Positions 25,613 to 34,506 of a stretch of 64,000 nucleotides of DNA are shown here, piece after piece. The stretch spans positions 1 to 64,000 of the forward strand of contig NZ_ABOX02000009.1 of assembly GCF_000172555.1 (NCBI RefSeq), written 5' to 3'. The translations under genes and the position numbers were made by a program. The notes under the pieces were generated by a model. It ran no database searches, had not been told where the DNA came from, and was given only the letters and a program-made list of their open reading frames with translations. The DNA is from Pedosphaera parvula Ellin514. Its GTDB lineage: Bacteria; Verrucomicrobiota; Verrucomicrobiia; Limisphaerales; Pedosphaeraceae. Position 1 is the first letter of the stretch. Every line of letters begins with the position of its first letter.

Positions 25613-25915
25613 GTGCTCGAGTTGATCCCAGTTGTAGTTTCCATTGCTTTTTTGATCAGCATTTTTAGTTGGTGCTGCTGGTACTGGTTTTTCATTGCGC
25701 GTGCCAGTGCTCGTAAAGGGAAATGGGGTATCAATCGTCAGGTTGTTGATTGCCATGACTGTGGGCAGCGGATGCCAAGATTTCGCATTCCGCAGTCCTT
25801 TCAGCAAGGATGTTGGGGAGGTTGGACATGCCGATCCTGTGGCTGTGAGATGGATAAATGGGGGCGGAAGATTGAGTCTTCGGCGATTCCAAAGGCGAAG
25901 AGTCCATTACAGTGA
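25613..25915 (+). CDS. Small membrane protein with zinc ribbon
   Basis: 100 residues from a GTG. One hydrophobic helix (IPVVVSIAFLISIFSWCCWYWFFI, about 5-28) is followed by a four-cysteine zinc ribbon: CHDCGQRMPRFRIPQS (about 48-63) and WTCRSCGCEMDKWGR (about 71-85). The spacing and the MPRF and MDKWGR edges recall zinc-ribbon proteins seen in several soil bacteria, but I do not recognise a named function. No good ribosome site precedes the GTG. The frame overlaps the upstream end of the next lipoprotein's open frame by only a few bases, so it is a real candidate gene. Confidence 0.6.
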   Translation: MLELIPVVVSIAFLISIFSWCCWYWFFIARASARKGKWGINRQVVDCHDCGQRMPRFRIPQSFQQGCWGGWTCRSCGCEMDKWGRKIESSAIPKAKSPLQ

Positions 25916-26004
25916 AGCAGCGTTGTCGGCCGGGCCCCAAACCAAAATCCTTCCTGCCATTCGAAGATTTTCTTTTGGCATTCGGTATGGTAAATAATCA
26001 AGCC

Positions 26005-26550
26005 ATGTCGAATTCCATGCGAAGCTTCTTGTATGTTTTCACGTTGGGCATGGTTTCATTCATGGGATGCACCCGTTCGACTGACACTAAACTCTCGACG
26101 ATGCAGCCCGGTCAGGGTGGGAGTGCAAAGAGATCCGCGCTGGTTGGGAAAGCAGGGGCGGTGCAATTACTCGAATTTGAAAAGGACCTGGCTATTCGGG
26201 CAGTTCGGATTGTGAAGATCTCAGACACGGTCACAAATGTGGCCGCAACCGATACGATTGATGGCGACTACGGTAACGAGGTGAAGGTCGGCATCGTGCA
26301 GTTAGGGCGGGGCGGGGTGTCCAATGGCAAGTTCCTGGTTACCATCGCGGTTTCCAATTCCAGTAACCAGCTCGAAACAGGATACCTTTTTAGCATGGAC
26401 TCGCGCGAGGGCCCGAAGGAGTATTATGCTCCGCGAGTCCTCAGACTTTCGAGTTCCACCTGGACACAGGTTTACAGTTTCAAGGAAAGTTTTCCACAGT
26501 CGGAGCTGAGAGTTGAATTGCTTGGAGGCGGAAAGGGCACTGAAAAATAG
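26005..26550 (+). CDS. Predicted lipoprotein
   Basis: 181 residues from the ATG at 26005, the start that gives a lipoprotein signal (MRSFLYVFTLGMVSFMGC, Cys about 22). The frame is open to 25912 without a signal. The mature part contains LLEFEKDLAIRAVRIVKISDTVTNV and YGNEVKVGIVQLGRGGVSNGKFLVTIAVSNSSNQLETGYLF, a beta-rich pattern that matches no family I know. Function unknown. Confidence 0.65.
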   Translation: MSNSMRSFLYVFTLGMVSFMGCTRSTDTKLSTMQPGQGGSAKRSALVGKAGAVQLLEFEKDLAIRAVRIVKISDTVTNVAATDTIDGDYGNEVKVGIVQLGRGGVSNGKFLVTIAVSNSSNQLETGYLFSMDSREGPKEYYAPRVLRLSSSTWTQVYSFKESFPQSELRVELLGGGKGTEK

Positions 26551-27068
26551 GCCAGATGCAGTTTGCTTATGTATAAAAGTAAGATTGACATAGTTAGTAT
26601 AATTGTGTAGTGATATGAAAATACATGAGCATCGGACTGCCTATTTGTGATTTTGAGGGTACCGTTCGGAAAATGAGACTGACTCGTTGGATGAAGTATT
26701 TATTTGTGGCAGTCGAAATGAGAACTTTGGCGGGAATTGGCTTGATGACGTGCCGGTTATATCTCGGGTTAACTAGCGCTAACTTGGGCTAACTCGGGTT
26801 ATCTCGCCTTAACTCGGGTTAAAAAAAGTGGACTCTGAGCAGGTAGGAAGTCGGAACTCGGAAACTTAGCCATCAAAGGCAGGCTGGTTGGGTTAACGGA
26901 ACACTTTGGAGCGGAACTGAAAGAGAGTGAGGCCGAATTGAAATGAGGAGTCAAAGAATGAACGAAACGGCTGGTTGGTTTCCTAAGTTACACAATGCCA
27001 TTAAGGAAATATGAGCTTGAATTAATGGTTCTACTATTTAATTTAGTCAACTCGACTGCAAAAAATTT
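26551..27068. other. Intergenic stretch with a 10-bp tandem repeat
   Basis: About 520 bases without a plausible gene, separating the lipoprotein from the exopolysaccharide locus. It holds the 10-bp tandem repeat described separately (26761-26820), then AT-rich sequence toward the epimerase start. A promoter for the locus is expected here but no clear hexamers can be assigned. Confidence 0.6.
26761..26820. repeat. Imperfect 10-bp tandem repeat, six units
   Basis: Six successive units close to ACTCGGGTTA (for example ACTTGGGCTA, ACTCGGGTTA, TCTCGCCTTA, ACTCGGGTTA), followed by an A-run. The 10-bp period is close to one turn of B-DNA, so each unit would face the same side of the helix, as in clustered protein-binding sites. 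Slippage repeat is the plain alternative. Confidence 0.7.
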
Positions 27069-28043
27069 ATGAGTTCAGGAAAAATTATTGTGTGCGGTGG
27101 CGGCGGATTTATCGGTGGTCATTTGATCGCCGATTTGCTGCGTCAAGGCCATCGCGATATTCGTTCGGTGGATATCAAGCCGACGAAGGAATGGTATCAA
27201 ATTTCGCCGAAGGTGGAGAATTTGCAGTTGGATTTGCAGGAGAAGGGCGCGTGCGAACAGGCGTTGAAGGGAGCGCACACGGTTTATAATCTGGCGGCGG
27301 ACATGGGCGGAATGGGGTTCATCGAGAACAATCGCGCGTTGTGCATGTTGTCGGTGTTGATCAATACGCATTTGTGCATGGCGGCGAGGGACAACGGAGT
27401 GCAACGATATTTTTACGCGTCTTCGGCCTGTGTTTATGCGGCGGACAAGCAGACCATGGCGGAAGTGACCGCGTTGAAAGAAAGTGACGCCTATCCTGCT
27501 ATGCCGGAGGATGGTTACGGTTGGGAGAAGCTTTTTAGTGAACGGATGTGCCGGCATTTCCGGGAAGATTTCGGGTTGCAAGCGCGGGTGGCGCGTTATC
27601 ACAACGTTTACGGACCTTACGGGACCTATGAGGGCGGTCGTGAGAAGGCGCCGGCAGCGGTTTGCCGGAAAGTGATTTCCGCGAAGCTGAGCGGCAAGCA
27701 TGAGATAGAGATTTGGGGTGATGGCAAGCAGACCCGGAGTTTCATGTATATCGATGATTGCGTGAAGGGAACGCAGGATATTTTGGCGAGTGAGATTTTG
27801 GAGCCGATCAACCTGGGTAGCAGCGAATTGGTGACGATTAACGGGTTGGTGGATCTCGTTGAGCAAATCGCCGGGATCAAGCTCAAGCGCAACTATAATC
27901 TATCGGCACCGAAAGGGGTGAAGGGGCGGAATAGTGATAATACCCTCATTCATCAATATCTGGGATGGGAGCCGAGCACCAAGTTGCGTGATGGCATGGA
28001 GAAGACGTATCGTTGGATTTACGATGAAATGACAAAGAAATGA
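27069..28043 (+). CDS. GDP-mannose 3,5-epimerase-like NAD-dependent epimerase
   Basis: 324-residue extended SDR. The nucleotide-binding motif is GGGGFIGG (10-17), with VYNLAADMGGMGFIENN (about 72-88). The active site has SSAC (Cys121), Tyr150 and Lys154 (YGWEK), and GREKAPAA (Lys193). This pattern and its spacing match plant GDP-mannose 3,5-epimerase, in which I recall Cys145, Tyr174, Lys178 and Lys217 as catalytic, a constant offset of 24. The protein would convert GDP-mannose toward GDP-galactose/gulose, supplying a sugar for the exopolysaccharide made by the genes that follow. Other GDP-sugar epimerase activities remain possible. Confidence 0.88.
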   Translation: MSSGKIIVCGGGGFIGGHLIADLLRQGHRDIRSVDIKPTKEWYQISPKVENLQLDLQEKGACEQALKGAHTVYNLAADMGGMGFIENNRALCMLSVLINTHLCMAARDNGVQRYFYASSACVYAADKQTMAEVTALKESDAYPAMPEDGYGWEKLFSERMCRHFREDFGLQARVARYHNVYGPYGTYEGGREKAPAAVCRKVISAKLSGKHEIEIWGDGKQTRSFMYIDDCVKGTQDILASEILEPINLGSSELVTINGLVDLVEQIAGIKLKRNYNLSAPKGVKGRNSDNTLIHQYLGWEPSTKLRDGMEKTYRWIYDEMTKK

Positions 28044-28070
28044 GTGTTGGTCGTGCGGTTTTCGCATCGA

Positions 28071-28090
28071 TCTTTACGCGTGCGTAAAGA
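28071..28090. promoter_or_regulatory. 20-bp palindrome upstream of the exosortase gene
   Basis: TCTTTACGC and GCGTAAAGA are perfect inverted 9-mers separated by GT, 82 bases before the exosortase start. The two-base centre and absent T-run argue against a terminator, while a dimeric-regulator operator fits. Confidence 0.4.
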
Positions 28091-28171
28091 AGTGGAAGCT
28101 CGTCAGTTATGAAGCGAATTAATTTGAGCAGTTCTCTGGTTCAATGGTCTAATTGAAGCAGAAATAAGATC

Positions 28172-29146
28172 ATGGAAAGCCAGCCAAACAGTCCAGGTAT
28201 AGTGGCAGAGTTCAAAGCGGAATTCCTCCGTTGCTGGCAATTGCTTCCGAACAAGGGATTATTCTTTGGGCTTCTGGGAGGGTGGTTGATGCTGTTCCAA
28301 TTCCTCGGTAATGGCACTTTTGGGTATGTCGATACGAGTTCTCTGCTGAAATGGATGTATGCCGCCTACAACATCAAGAATACGGTGACTGATGATGGGA
28401 TAGGGAATTTGGTTCCATTTGCAGTGCTGGCGCTTTTTTGGTGGAAGCGAAAGGAGTTGCTGGCTTTGAAATTGGAGCCTTGGTGGCCTGGGCTGGTGGT
28501 TTTGTTTCTTTCGCTTGCGCTGCATGTGATCGGGTATTTGGTGCAGCAACCGCGCCTTTCCATCGTCGCTCTTTTTACCGGGATTTACGGATTGACGGGT
28601 TTGGTTTGGGGATTCGGTTGGATGTGGCGGAGCTTCTTTCCCTATTTTCTATTTATCTTCAGCGTGCCGCTGGGATCGTTGGCTGAGCCCATCAGTTTTC
28701 CATTGCGTGTTTTTGTGACAAAGATTGTGGCGATGATTGCACCATTGCTTGGCATTGATGTGATTCGGGAGGGAACGCAGCTCTATGACGGAGCCAGGAC
28801 CTATCAGTTTGAGGTTGCTGCAGCATGCAGCGGCATTCGAAGTCTGACGTCGATCATTGTCATAACGACAATCGTTGCTTTTGTATTTTTGTCAGGGAAT
28901 TCCAAGCGAATGATCATGATTGTCGCGGCTTTTCCGCTGGCGGTCATCGGCAATGTGATTCGGTTAATGGGCGTGGTGGTGGTGGCTGATATGTTCGGGC
29001 AGGATTGGGGCAATCGCGTTCATGACAGCTTCATACTCAGCATCCTGCCGTATATTCCTGCGATTTTGGGAGTGTATGCTTTGGCGTTCTGGTTGAACAA
29101 GCCCCGGGCGGAATCACCTCTGCCATTGGAGACCAAGCCGGTATGA
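28172..29146 (+). CDS. Exosortase (archaeosortase/exosortase family)
   Basis: 324-residue polytopic membrane protein with about eight helices. The exosortase catalytic set is visible: Cys219 in AAACSGIRSL, Arg264 in GNVIRLMGVV and His284 in NRVHDSF. Exosortases recognise short C-terminal PEP-CTERM-type signals and are thought to act as transpeptidases linked to exopolysaccharide export. The gene overlaps the next one (EpsI) by ATGA and sits between sugar-modifying genes, the usual context. No substrate with a recognisable sorting signal was found in the window. Confidence 0.92.
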   Translation: MESQPNSPGIVAEFKAEFLRCWQLLPNKGLFFGLLGGWLMLFQFLGNGTFGYVDTSSLLKWMYAAYNIKNTVTDDGIGNLVPFAVLALFWWKRKELLALKLEPWWPGLVVLFLSLALHVIGYLVQQPRLSIVALFTGIYGLTGLVWGFGWMWRSFFPYFLFIFSVPLGSLAEPISFPLRVFVTKIVAMIAPLLGIDVIREGTQLYDGARTYQFEVAAACSGIRSLTSIIVITTIVAFVFLSGNSKRMIMIVAAFPLAVIGNVIRLMGVVVVADMFGQDWGNRVHDSFILSILPYIPAILGVYALAFWLNKPRAESPLPLETKPV

Positions 29147-29895
29147 ACAAGCAAAAATGGTTCATACTAATAACGGCCATGGGTTTGATGGCAGCCACTG
29201 CGGGAGTACTGTCGTGGTATAAGACTGCACAGAAGTTGGGTGCGCCTGGCGTGAAAACAACTCCCATTGCTGGAAGTCATCGTCTGAATATTCAGCTTCC
29301 CGAGTTGGTGTTGGATTATACCTCCGAGGCTGTGCCAACGGATCAGGGGTTGTTGGATTATATGCCGCAGGACACGAGTTTTGTGCAACGGCATTACGTG
29401 TCACAAGATGGTTTTCATACGATACTGAACGTGGTCCTGATGGGCACAGATCGCACGAGTATTCATAAGCCGCAGTTTTGCCTGAGGGGTCAGGGTTGGG
29501 ACATTGATGGCGGGAAGTCGACGGAAACCACGATCCGCATGACCCGCCCTTATGCTTATGATTTGCCAGTCATGAAACTGATCGCGTCGCGAACCTTTTC
29601 AGAAAAAGGGCGCTCGTTTACCAAGCAAGGAGTTTATGTTTACTGGTTTGTGGCGGACAACGACCTGACCGCACAGCACCGGACGCGCATGTGGCACATG
29701 AGCATGAATTTGCTAAGGACGGGCGTTTTGGAGCGCTGGGCTTATGTAACTTGCTTTGCTGTGTGCGATCCCGGTGAAGAGGAGGCAACTTTTGAGCGGA
29801 TGAAGAAATTTATTGCGGCTTCCACGCCTCAATTTCAGCTGGCAGCTGGTCCTCATGCTGCAACTGCCGAATTACCACAGACGGCTTCTAGATGA
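29143..29895 (+). CDS. EpsI family protein (exosortase-associated)
   Basis: 250 residues: one N-terminal membrane helix, then a DUF3485/EpsI-type domain with the characteristic QDGFHTILNVVLMGTDRTSIHKPQFCLRGQGWDIDGGKSTE (about 87-128). A further conserved region, VYWFVADNDLTAQHRTRMWHMSMNLLRTG (about 166-194), follows. EpsI accompanies exosortases in exopolysaccharide clusters; its exact job is unknown. It starts inside the exosortase stop codon (ATGA), indicating translational coupling. Confidence 0.92.
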   Translation: MNKQKWFILITAMGLMAATAGVLSWYKTAQKLGAPGVKTTPIAGSHRLNIQLPELVLDYTSEAVPTDQGLLDYMPQDTSFVQRHYVSQDGFHTILNVVLMGTDRTSIHKPQFCLRGQGWDIDGGKSTETTIRMTRPYAYDLPVMKLIASRTFSEKGRSFTKQGVYVYWFVADNDLTAQHRTRMWHMSMNLLRTGVLERWAYVTCFAVCDPGEEEATFERMKKFIAASTPQFQLAAGPHAATAELPQTASR

Positions 29896-29999
29896 GCGGT
29901 TCAGAAGTCAGTTTGATTATCAGAAAGGCCGACCTTGTTATTTACATCCAACGGATGTGGATCAGAAACCGAATGAATTTTGGTTAGCTAAGCCGTGCC

Positions 30000-31391
30000 A
30001 TGTTACGTCGTCATCGCCAGATAAAGATGCAAATCCAACAGTTGTTGGATGCTTTGTTGTTTGCTGCCAGCTTCTGGTTTGCGTGGGTGTTGCGGGCGAA
30101 TCCGGATGTGATCACCACCCTGCGCCTCAATCCTGTCAGTCCCTTTGACGCGTATTACTGGCTGTATCTGTTGTTGATTCCAACCGGTCCATTGGTGTTG
30201 GAAGCCCAGGGATTTTACGATCGACCGTTGCTTTGTCCCCGGCGGAGTACCATTTGGCTGTTGTTCAAGGGCTGCTTGTTCACCACGATTGGTTTGATCA
30301 TGGCGTTGTTCTTTCTGCGCCTCGAACTCGCGCGTTCAGTTGCGGTCTTATTCGGCATCAATAGCTTTTTCTTGATATTTTTAAAGGAAGAGGTGGTTCG
30401 CCTGGGTTTGAAGAGCAAGTTTGCGCAGTCCCAGATCGAACGGCGGTTCATTCTGGTGGGTACGGAAGAGGAAACCGCCGAAATGCGCAAGGAGTTAAAA
30501 GCCCGCCCGGAAGCAGGCTTGGTGGTGCTGGCAGAGGTGGACCTCAATCATACTTCAATAGAGGCGATGACCAATATGCTGCATGAACACTCCGTGAACG
30601 GGGTGATTCTCAACGCCAAACACAATTACTTCCAACAGGTGGAGGCCGCAATCCGCACCTGCGAACTTGAAGGCGTGGAAGTCTGGCTGGTGGCTGACTT
30701 CTTCAAAACGCAGATTTCCCGTCCAAGTTTTGATGACTTTCACGGCCGGCCTGTGCTGGTGTTCAGTTCGACGCCGCAAGCATCCTGGCAGAGCGTTCTT
30801 AAGCAAGTGCTTGATTTTATGGTGGCCTTGGTGGTTGTAGTCTCGTTTTCCTGGGCTTTTGCTCTGGTGGCCATGCTCATCAAGCTGAACTCACCTGGGC
30901 CGGTGTTATTCAGGCAGAAACGTTGTGGCGTGAACGGCCAGCCTTTCACTATCTTTAAGTTTCGCACCATGGAAACAAATGCGGAGCAGCGCAAGCATGA
31001 ACTGGCGGCCATGAATGAGATGTCCGGGCCGGTGTTTAAAATGAAAAACGATCCGCGCATTACACCCATCGGTCGTATTCTGCGCAAGTATAGCATTGAT
31101 GAGGTTCCGCAGTTTTTTAACGTGTTACGGGGGGAAATGAGCCTCGTGGGGCCACGGCCATTGCCGGTCGACGAAGTAAAGCGCTTCGATGATCTGGCTC
31201 ATCGCAGGCGGCTCAGTGTGAAACCCGGTCTAACATGCCTTTGGCAGATAAGCGGACGGAATGACTTGTCTGATTTTCGCGATTGGGTGAGGCTCGATCT
31301 TGAATATATTGATAATTGGTCCCTGTGGCTGGATTTGAAAATCATGTGGCGAACCGTCCCAGTGGTGCTAATTGGCAGCGGCGCCAGATAA
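30000..31391 (+). CDS. Exopolysaccharide polyprenyl-phosphate sugar transferase
   Basis: 463 residues. The N-terminal 130 residues carry about five hydrophobic helices, followed by a CoA-binding-like middle (RFILVGTEEETAEMRKEL..., about 140-240) and a C-terminal bacterial sugar transferase domain. The latter has a membrane helix (about 273-295), VLFRQKRCGVNGQPFTIFKFRTM, GPVFKMKNDPRITPIGRILRKYSIDEVPQFFNVLRGEMSLVGPRPLPVDEV and the LSVKPGLTCLWQISGRNDLSDF signature. These enzymes start repeat-unit assembly by loading a sugar-phosphate on undecaprenyl phosphate, in line with the exosortase/EPS context. Confidence 0.92.
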   Translation: MLRRHRQIKMQIQQLLDALLFAASFWFAWVLRANPDVITTLRLNPVSPFDAYYWLYLLLIPTGPLVLEAQGFYDRPLLCPRRSTIWLLFKGCLFTTIGLIMALFFLRLELARSVAVLFGINSFFLIFLKEEVVRLGLKSKFAQSQIERRFILVGTEEETAEMRKELKARPEAGLVVLAEVDLNHTSIEAMTNMLHEHSVNGVILNAKHNYFQQVEAAIRTCELEGVEVWLVADFFKTQISRPSFDDFHGRPVLVFSSTPQASWQSVLKQVLDFMVALVVVVSFSWAFALVAMLIKLNSPGPVLFRQKRCGVNGQPFTIFKFRTMETNAEQRKHELAAMNEMSGPVFKMKNDPRITPIGRILRKYSIDEVPQFFNVLRGEMSLVGPRPLPVDEVKRFDDLAHRRRLSVKPGLTCLWQISGRNDLSDFRDWVRLDLEYIDNWSLWLDLKIMWRTVPVVLIGSGAR

Positions 31392-31420
31392 TAATTCATC
31401 TTTGATGCAAGGAGGTCTTG

Positions 31421-31435
31421 CCAGAGAGCCTCTGG
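31421..31435. promoter_or_regulatory. Hairpin after a strong SD-like sequence before the decarboxylase gene
   Basis: CCAGAG and CTCTGG form a perfect 6-bp stem with a three-base loop (31421-31435). It immediately follows AAGGAGGTC (31409-31417), a near-perfect ribosome-binding sequence, while the nearest ATG is at 31457. It may mask translation or bring the site near the ATG when folded. Confidence 0.3.
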
Positions 31436-31456
31436 TCTGATTCATTACGCAGTCTT

Positions 31457-32422
31457 ATGCCTGCAAAGCGAACGTTTGTGAAAACAAAACAACCCACTTC
31501 CGTGGTCACCGGGGGGGCAGGCTTTTTGGGTTCACATCTCACCGATCTTCTGCTTGAGCGCGGCCACAGGGTAATTGCGATTGACAATCTGGTGACGGGT
31601 GCGGTGAAAAACATTGCCCATCTCGCGGGTAACAGTCAGTTCAAATTTATAAACCAGGACGTAACGGAATATATTTATCTGGACGAACCTGTTCAGTATG
31701 TCTGGCATTTTGCTTCGCCTGCCAGCCCGATTGATTATCTTGAAATTCCGATTAAGACTTTGAAAGTGGGTTCCTTGGGAACACACAAAGCTTTGGGATT
31801 GGCCAAAGCCAAAGGAGCGCGATTCCTCATAGCCTCCACCTCTGAAATCTATGGTGATCCTCTGGTCCATCCGCAGCGGGAGGAATATTGGGGGAATGTC
31901 AACACGATCGGACCACGCAGTTGTTATGACGAAGCCAAGCGCTTCGGAGAGGCACTGACGATGGCATATCATCGTGAGCATGGCGTTGAAGTGCGGATCG
32001 TGCGCATTTTTAACACCTATGGGCCCAGGATGCGTTTGAATGATGGTCGTGTGGTGCCGGCCTTTATCAGCCAGGCGTTGCAGAACAAGCCTTTAACGGT
32101 TTTTGGCGAGGGGAATCAGACGCGCAGTTTCTGCTATTGCTCAGACCTGATTGCGGGAATTTACCGATTAATGAACAGTTCTGTGGATGAACCTGTCAAT
32201 ATTGGTAACCCGCACGAGATGACCGTGCTGGAATTTGCAAAAGAGATTATTCAGGCGACTGGATCAAGAAGTAAAATTGTGTTTAAGGCTTTACCACAGG
32301 ATGATCCGAAGCAGCGTCGGCCAGATATCACGCGTGCGAGGACAAGGTTGAAATGGGAGCCCAAGGTTTCCTTACAGGAGGGTTTGATAAAAACCATTGA
32401 TCACTTTCGAGGCAGACTATGA
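31457..32422 (+). CDS. NAD-dependent epimerase, UDP-glucuronate decarboxylase-like
   Basis: 321 residues from the ATG at 31457. The frame also has a TTG at 31418 three bases after a strong SD, so the start is uncertain. The motifs are [10 protein letters not shown] (nucleotide-binding), [42 protein letters not shown] (catalytic Ser/Thr), CYDEAKR (Tyr-Lys pair), [10 protein letters not shown] and [20 protein letters not shown], the YGDP segment and the Arg-rich RRPDITRAR tail are typical of UDP-glucuronate decarboxylase (UXS), which makes UDP-xylose. With the epimerase at 27069 it probably provides sugars for the exopolysaccharide. Confidence 0.85.
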   Translation: MPAKRTFVKTKQPTSVVTGGAGFLGSHLTDLLLERGHRVIAIDNLVTGAVKNIAHLAGNSQFKFINQDVTEYIYLDEPVQYVWHFASPASPIDYLEIPIKTLKVGSLGTHKALGLAKAKGARFLIASTSEIYGDPLVHPQREEYWGNVNTIGPRSCYDEAKRFGEALTMAYHREHGVEVRIVRIFNTYGPRMRLNDGRVVPAFISQALQNKPLTVFGEGNQTRSFCYCSDLIAGIYRLMNSSVDEPVNIGNPHEMTVLEFAKEIIQATGSRSKIVFKALPQDDPKQRRPDITRARTRLKWEPKVSLQEGLIKTIDHFRGRL

Positions 32423-32585
32423 TGTGCGGGATAATTTTGCCGACTGAAATAGAGGCGGAAAGTATCAAAAAAAATATTTTGTGTTTGACCGCCAGACGTA
32501 ATTTCGGTAACCACCACGAATTGCCTTTGAATTGTACCGGCCAAAGAGCAAAATTTGCCGGTCAATTGGAGGACGAAAAAATAGA

Positions 32586-34505
32586 ATGTTAAATTCAAAG
32601 TCATTTCTGACGGTCGACTTCGGGGCAGGTAGCCTCAAGTTGGCTGAGTTTGAAATTAACGAAGCCGGCGGCTTGCGTTTAAAGCAATATGGCCTCAAGC
32701 CCCTCGGGTTGGAGGGCTCGAAGGAGGAAACGCGCGAAGCTGCCATGCTTAAGGCACTGCAGGAGGTTTTGGCGGAAAAGGGGATCAAGGCCAAGGATGT
32801 CAATGTCTGTGCGCCCGGCTTTCACGTTTTTTCCAAATTTGTAAAACTTCCGCCGGTCGATACTTCCAAAGTCACCCAGATCATCCAATATGAGGCGCAA
32901 CAGAATGTGCCTTTCCCGCTTTCGGAAGTGGTTTGGGATTACCAGATTTTGGGCTCATCGGCCAGTGGCGAACTGGAAGTGCTTCTGGTTGCAATCAAAT
33001 CCGAAATTGTAGAAGGCCTCTTCCGAGTAACCGAAAAGGCCGGGCTGCGCCTCCAGTTGGCGGATGTATCCCCTGCGGCTCTTTGTAATGCCTTCCGATA
33101 TAATTACGGTGACCTGGAAGACTGCACCATGCTGTTGGACATAGGCGCGAAGACGAGCAACCTGTTGTTTTTCGAAAAAGGAAAAGTCTATTCCCGCAGC
33201 ATCAATCTGGGTGCCAATTCAATCAGCCAGGATTTTGCCAACGAATCAAAGTTGCCTTTTCCCGAAGCCGAGGCCAAGAAAATCAGTGAGGGGTTCGTCA
33301 GCTTGGGAGGTGCGTACGAGGAGCCTGAAAATCCACATCAAGCCGCTATTTCCAAGATCGCCCGGCAGTTCATGACCCGGTTGCACATTCAGGTAAATCA
33401 GACCATGCAGTTTTATCGCGGCCAGCAGGGTGGCTCTCCGCCGCAACGGTTGTTTCTATCCGGTGGGGCTTCGATCATGCCTTATACCGCACAATTTTTC
33501 GCAGAAAAACTTAATGTGCCGGTGGAGTATTTTAATCCGTTTCGAAACGTTCAGATCGATCCGGCGATTAATTTGGAGGAGTTGGCTCGGGTCGCGCATT
33601 CTTTGGGGGAGGTTGTTGGGTTGGGATTGCGTAATCTTGCGCATTGCCCGGTTGAACTGAACCTGATGCCTGAAAGCACCCTGAATTGGGTTAATTTCAA
33701 TCAAAAAAAACCCTACTTCATTGCCACAGTTTTCAGCTTGGTCGCAGTTGTGTTTGCAACGGGCTTCATTTTCGATCGTCTGGCAAATGTCTATACGGAC
33801 GAACTGGACAAGTTGAAGCAGGACATAGCACCGTTATTGGCAAAAGAATCAGCCTTTAACAAGGCCTACAAGGATATGCAAAAATCCCAGCAGGATGCGC
33901 TGCAATACGCAACCTTGCTCGGAGATCGCTTTTATTGGGGCGAGGTTCTCACGGACATGCACCGCACCATGGCGCAGGTGGAAGGTGAAACCGGGGCGAG
34001 TTTGCACACTCCCACGGGAGTCTGGATCGAAAAAATGATAAGTGCACGTATGTCTGCTGAAGAACTTGCAGCCACTAACGAAGGTGCGCCTGCAGTCAAT
34101 CCGTTTGACCCGGCAGTTTATGGCGGGCGCGGTGCCAGAGGGCGGATGGGATTGCCCGGGCAGGATCCTACAGTTCCTCCTGCTGCTGAACAGGCTCCGG
34201 CCTCTCCGACCCCTGAGGGTACTCCAGCAACACCCGCTCCGCGCCGAGGCCCGAAGGGTTCCAGTTCCTCGACAAATGAAATTTCAACCATAACCATCCT
34301 TTGTCGCGCGGTGGATGTCACCAGCAGCAGTAGTGTGGCATCTGCGAATACCGACATAGCTTATGCAGTAGAACGGGCCTTAAAAGAGTCCCCTCTGTTT
34401 GACAAGGATGAAACCCACCTTTCCGGTACGATCAATCCGACCGATGCCAATGGAACATTCACCTTCGGCGTGGATGTAAAACTCAAGCGACCACTGAAGT
34501 TATAG
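32586..34505 (+). CDS. PilM-like protein with PilN-like tail (Amuc_1101-type)
   Basis: 639 residues from the ATG at 32586 (GGAGG about 13 bases upstream). Residues 1-355 are an actin-like PilM ATPase fold: FLTVDFGAGSLKLAEFE, PPVDTSKVTQIIQYEAQQNVPFPLSEVVWDYQIL, CTMLLDIGAKTSNLLFF (phosphate-binding) and LFLSGGASIMPYTAQFFAEKL. A membrane helix (about 378-400) then leads into a periplasmic coiled-coil/PilN-like portion and a proline-rich linker near 530-560. Separate PilM and PilN of Proteobacteria are thus in one chain. Homologous order in Akkermansia is Amuc_1101, 1100, 1099, 1098. It aligns the pilus assembly machine beneath the membrane. Confidence 0.88.
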   Translation: MLNSKSFLTVDFGAGSLKLAEFEINEAGGLRLKQYGLKPLGLEGSKEETREAAMLKALQEVLAEKGIKAKDVNVCAPGFHVFSKFVKLPPVDTSKVTQIIQYEAQQNVPFPLSEVVWDYQILGSSASGELEVLLVAIKSEIVEGLFRVTEKAGLRLQLADVSPAALCNAFRYNYGDLEDCTMLLDIGAKTSNLLFFEKGKVYSRSINLGANSISQDFANESKLPFPEAEAKKISEGFVSLGGAYEEPENPHQAAISKIARQFMTRLHIQVNQTMQFYRGQQGGSPPQRLFLSGGASIMPYTAQFFAEKLNVPVEYFNPFRNVQIDPAINLEELARVAHSLGEVVGLGLRNLAHCPVELNLMPESTLNWVNFNQKKPYFIATVFSLVAVVFATGFIFDRLANVYTDELDKLKQDIAPLLAKESAFNKAYKDMQKSQQDALQYATLLGDRFYWGEVLTDMHRTMAQVEGETGASLHTPTGVWIEKMISARMSAEELAATNEGAPAVNPFDPAVYGGRGARGRMGLPGQDPTVPPAAEQAPASPTPEGTPATPAPRRGPKGSSSSTNEISTITILCRAVDVTSSSSVASANTDIAYAVERALKESPLFDKDETHLSGTINPTDANGTFTFGVDVKLKRPLKL

Positions 34506-34506
34506 T

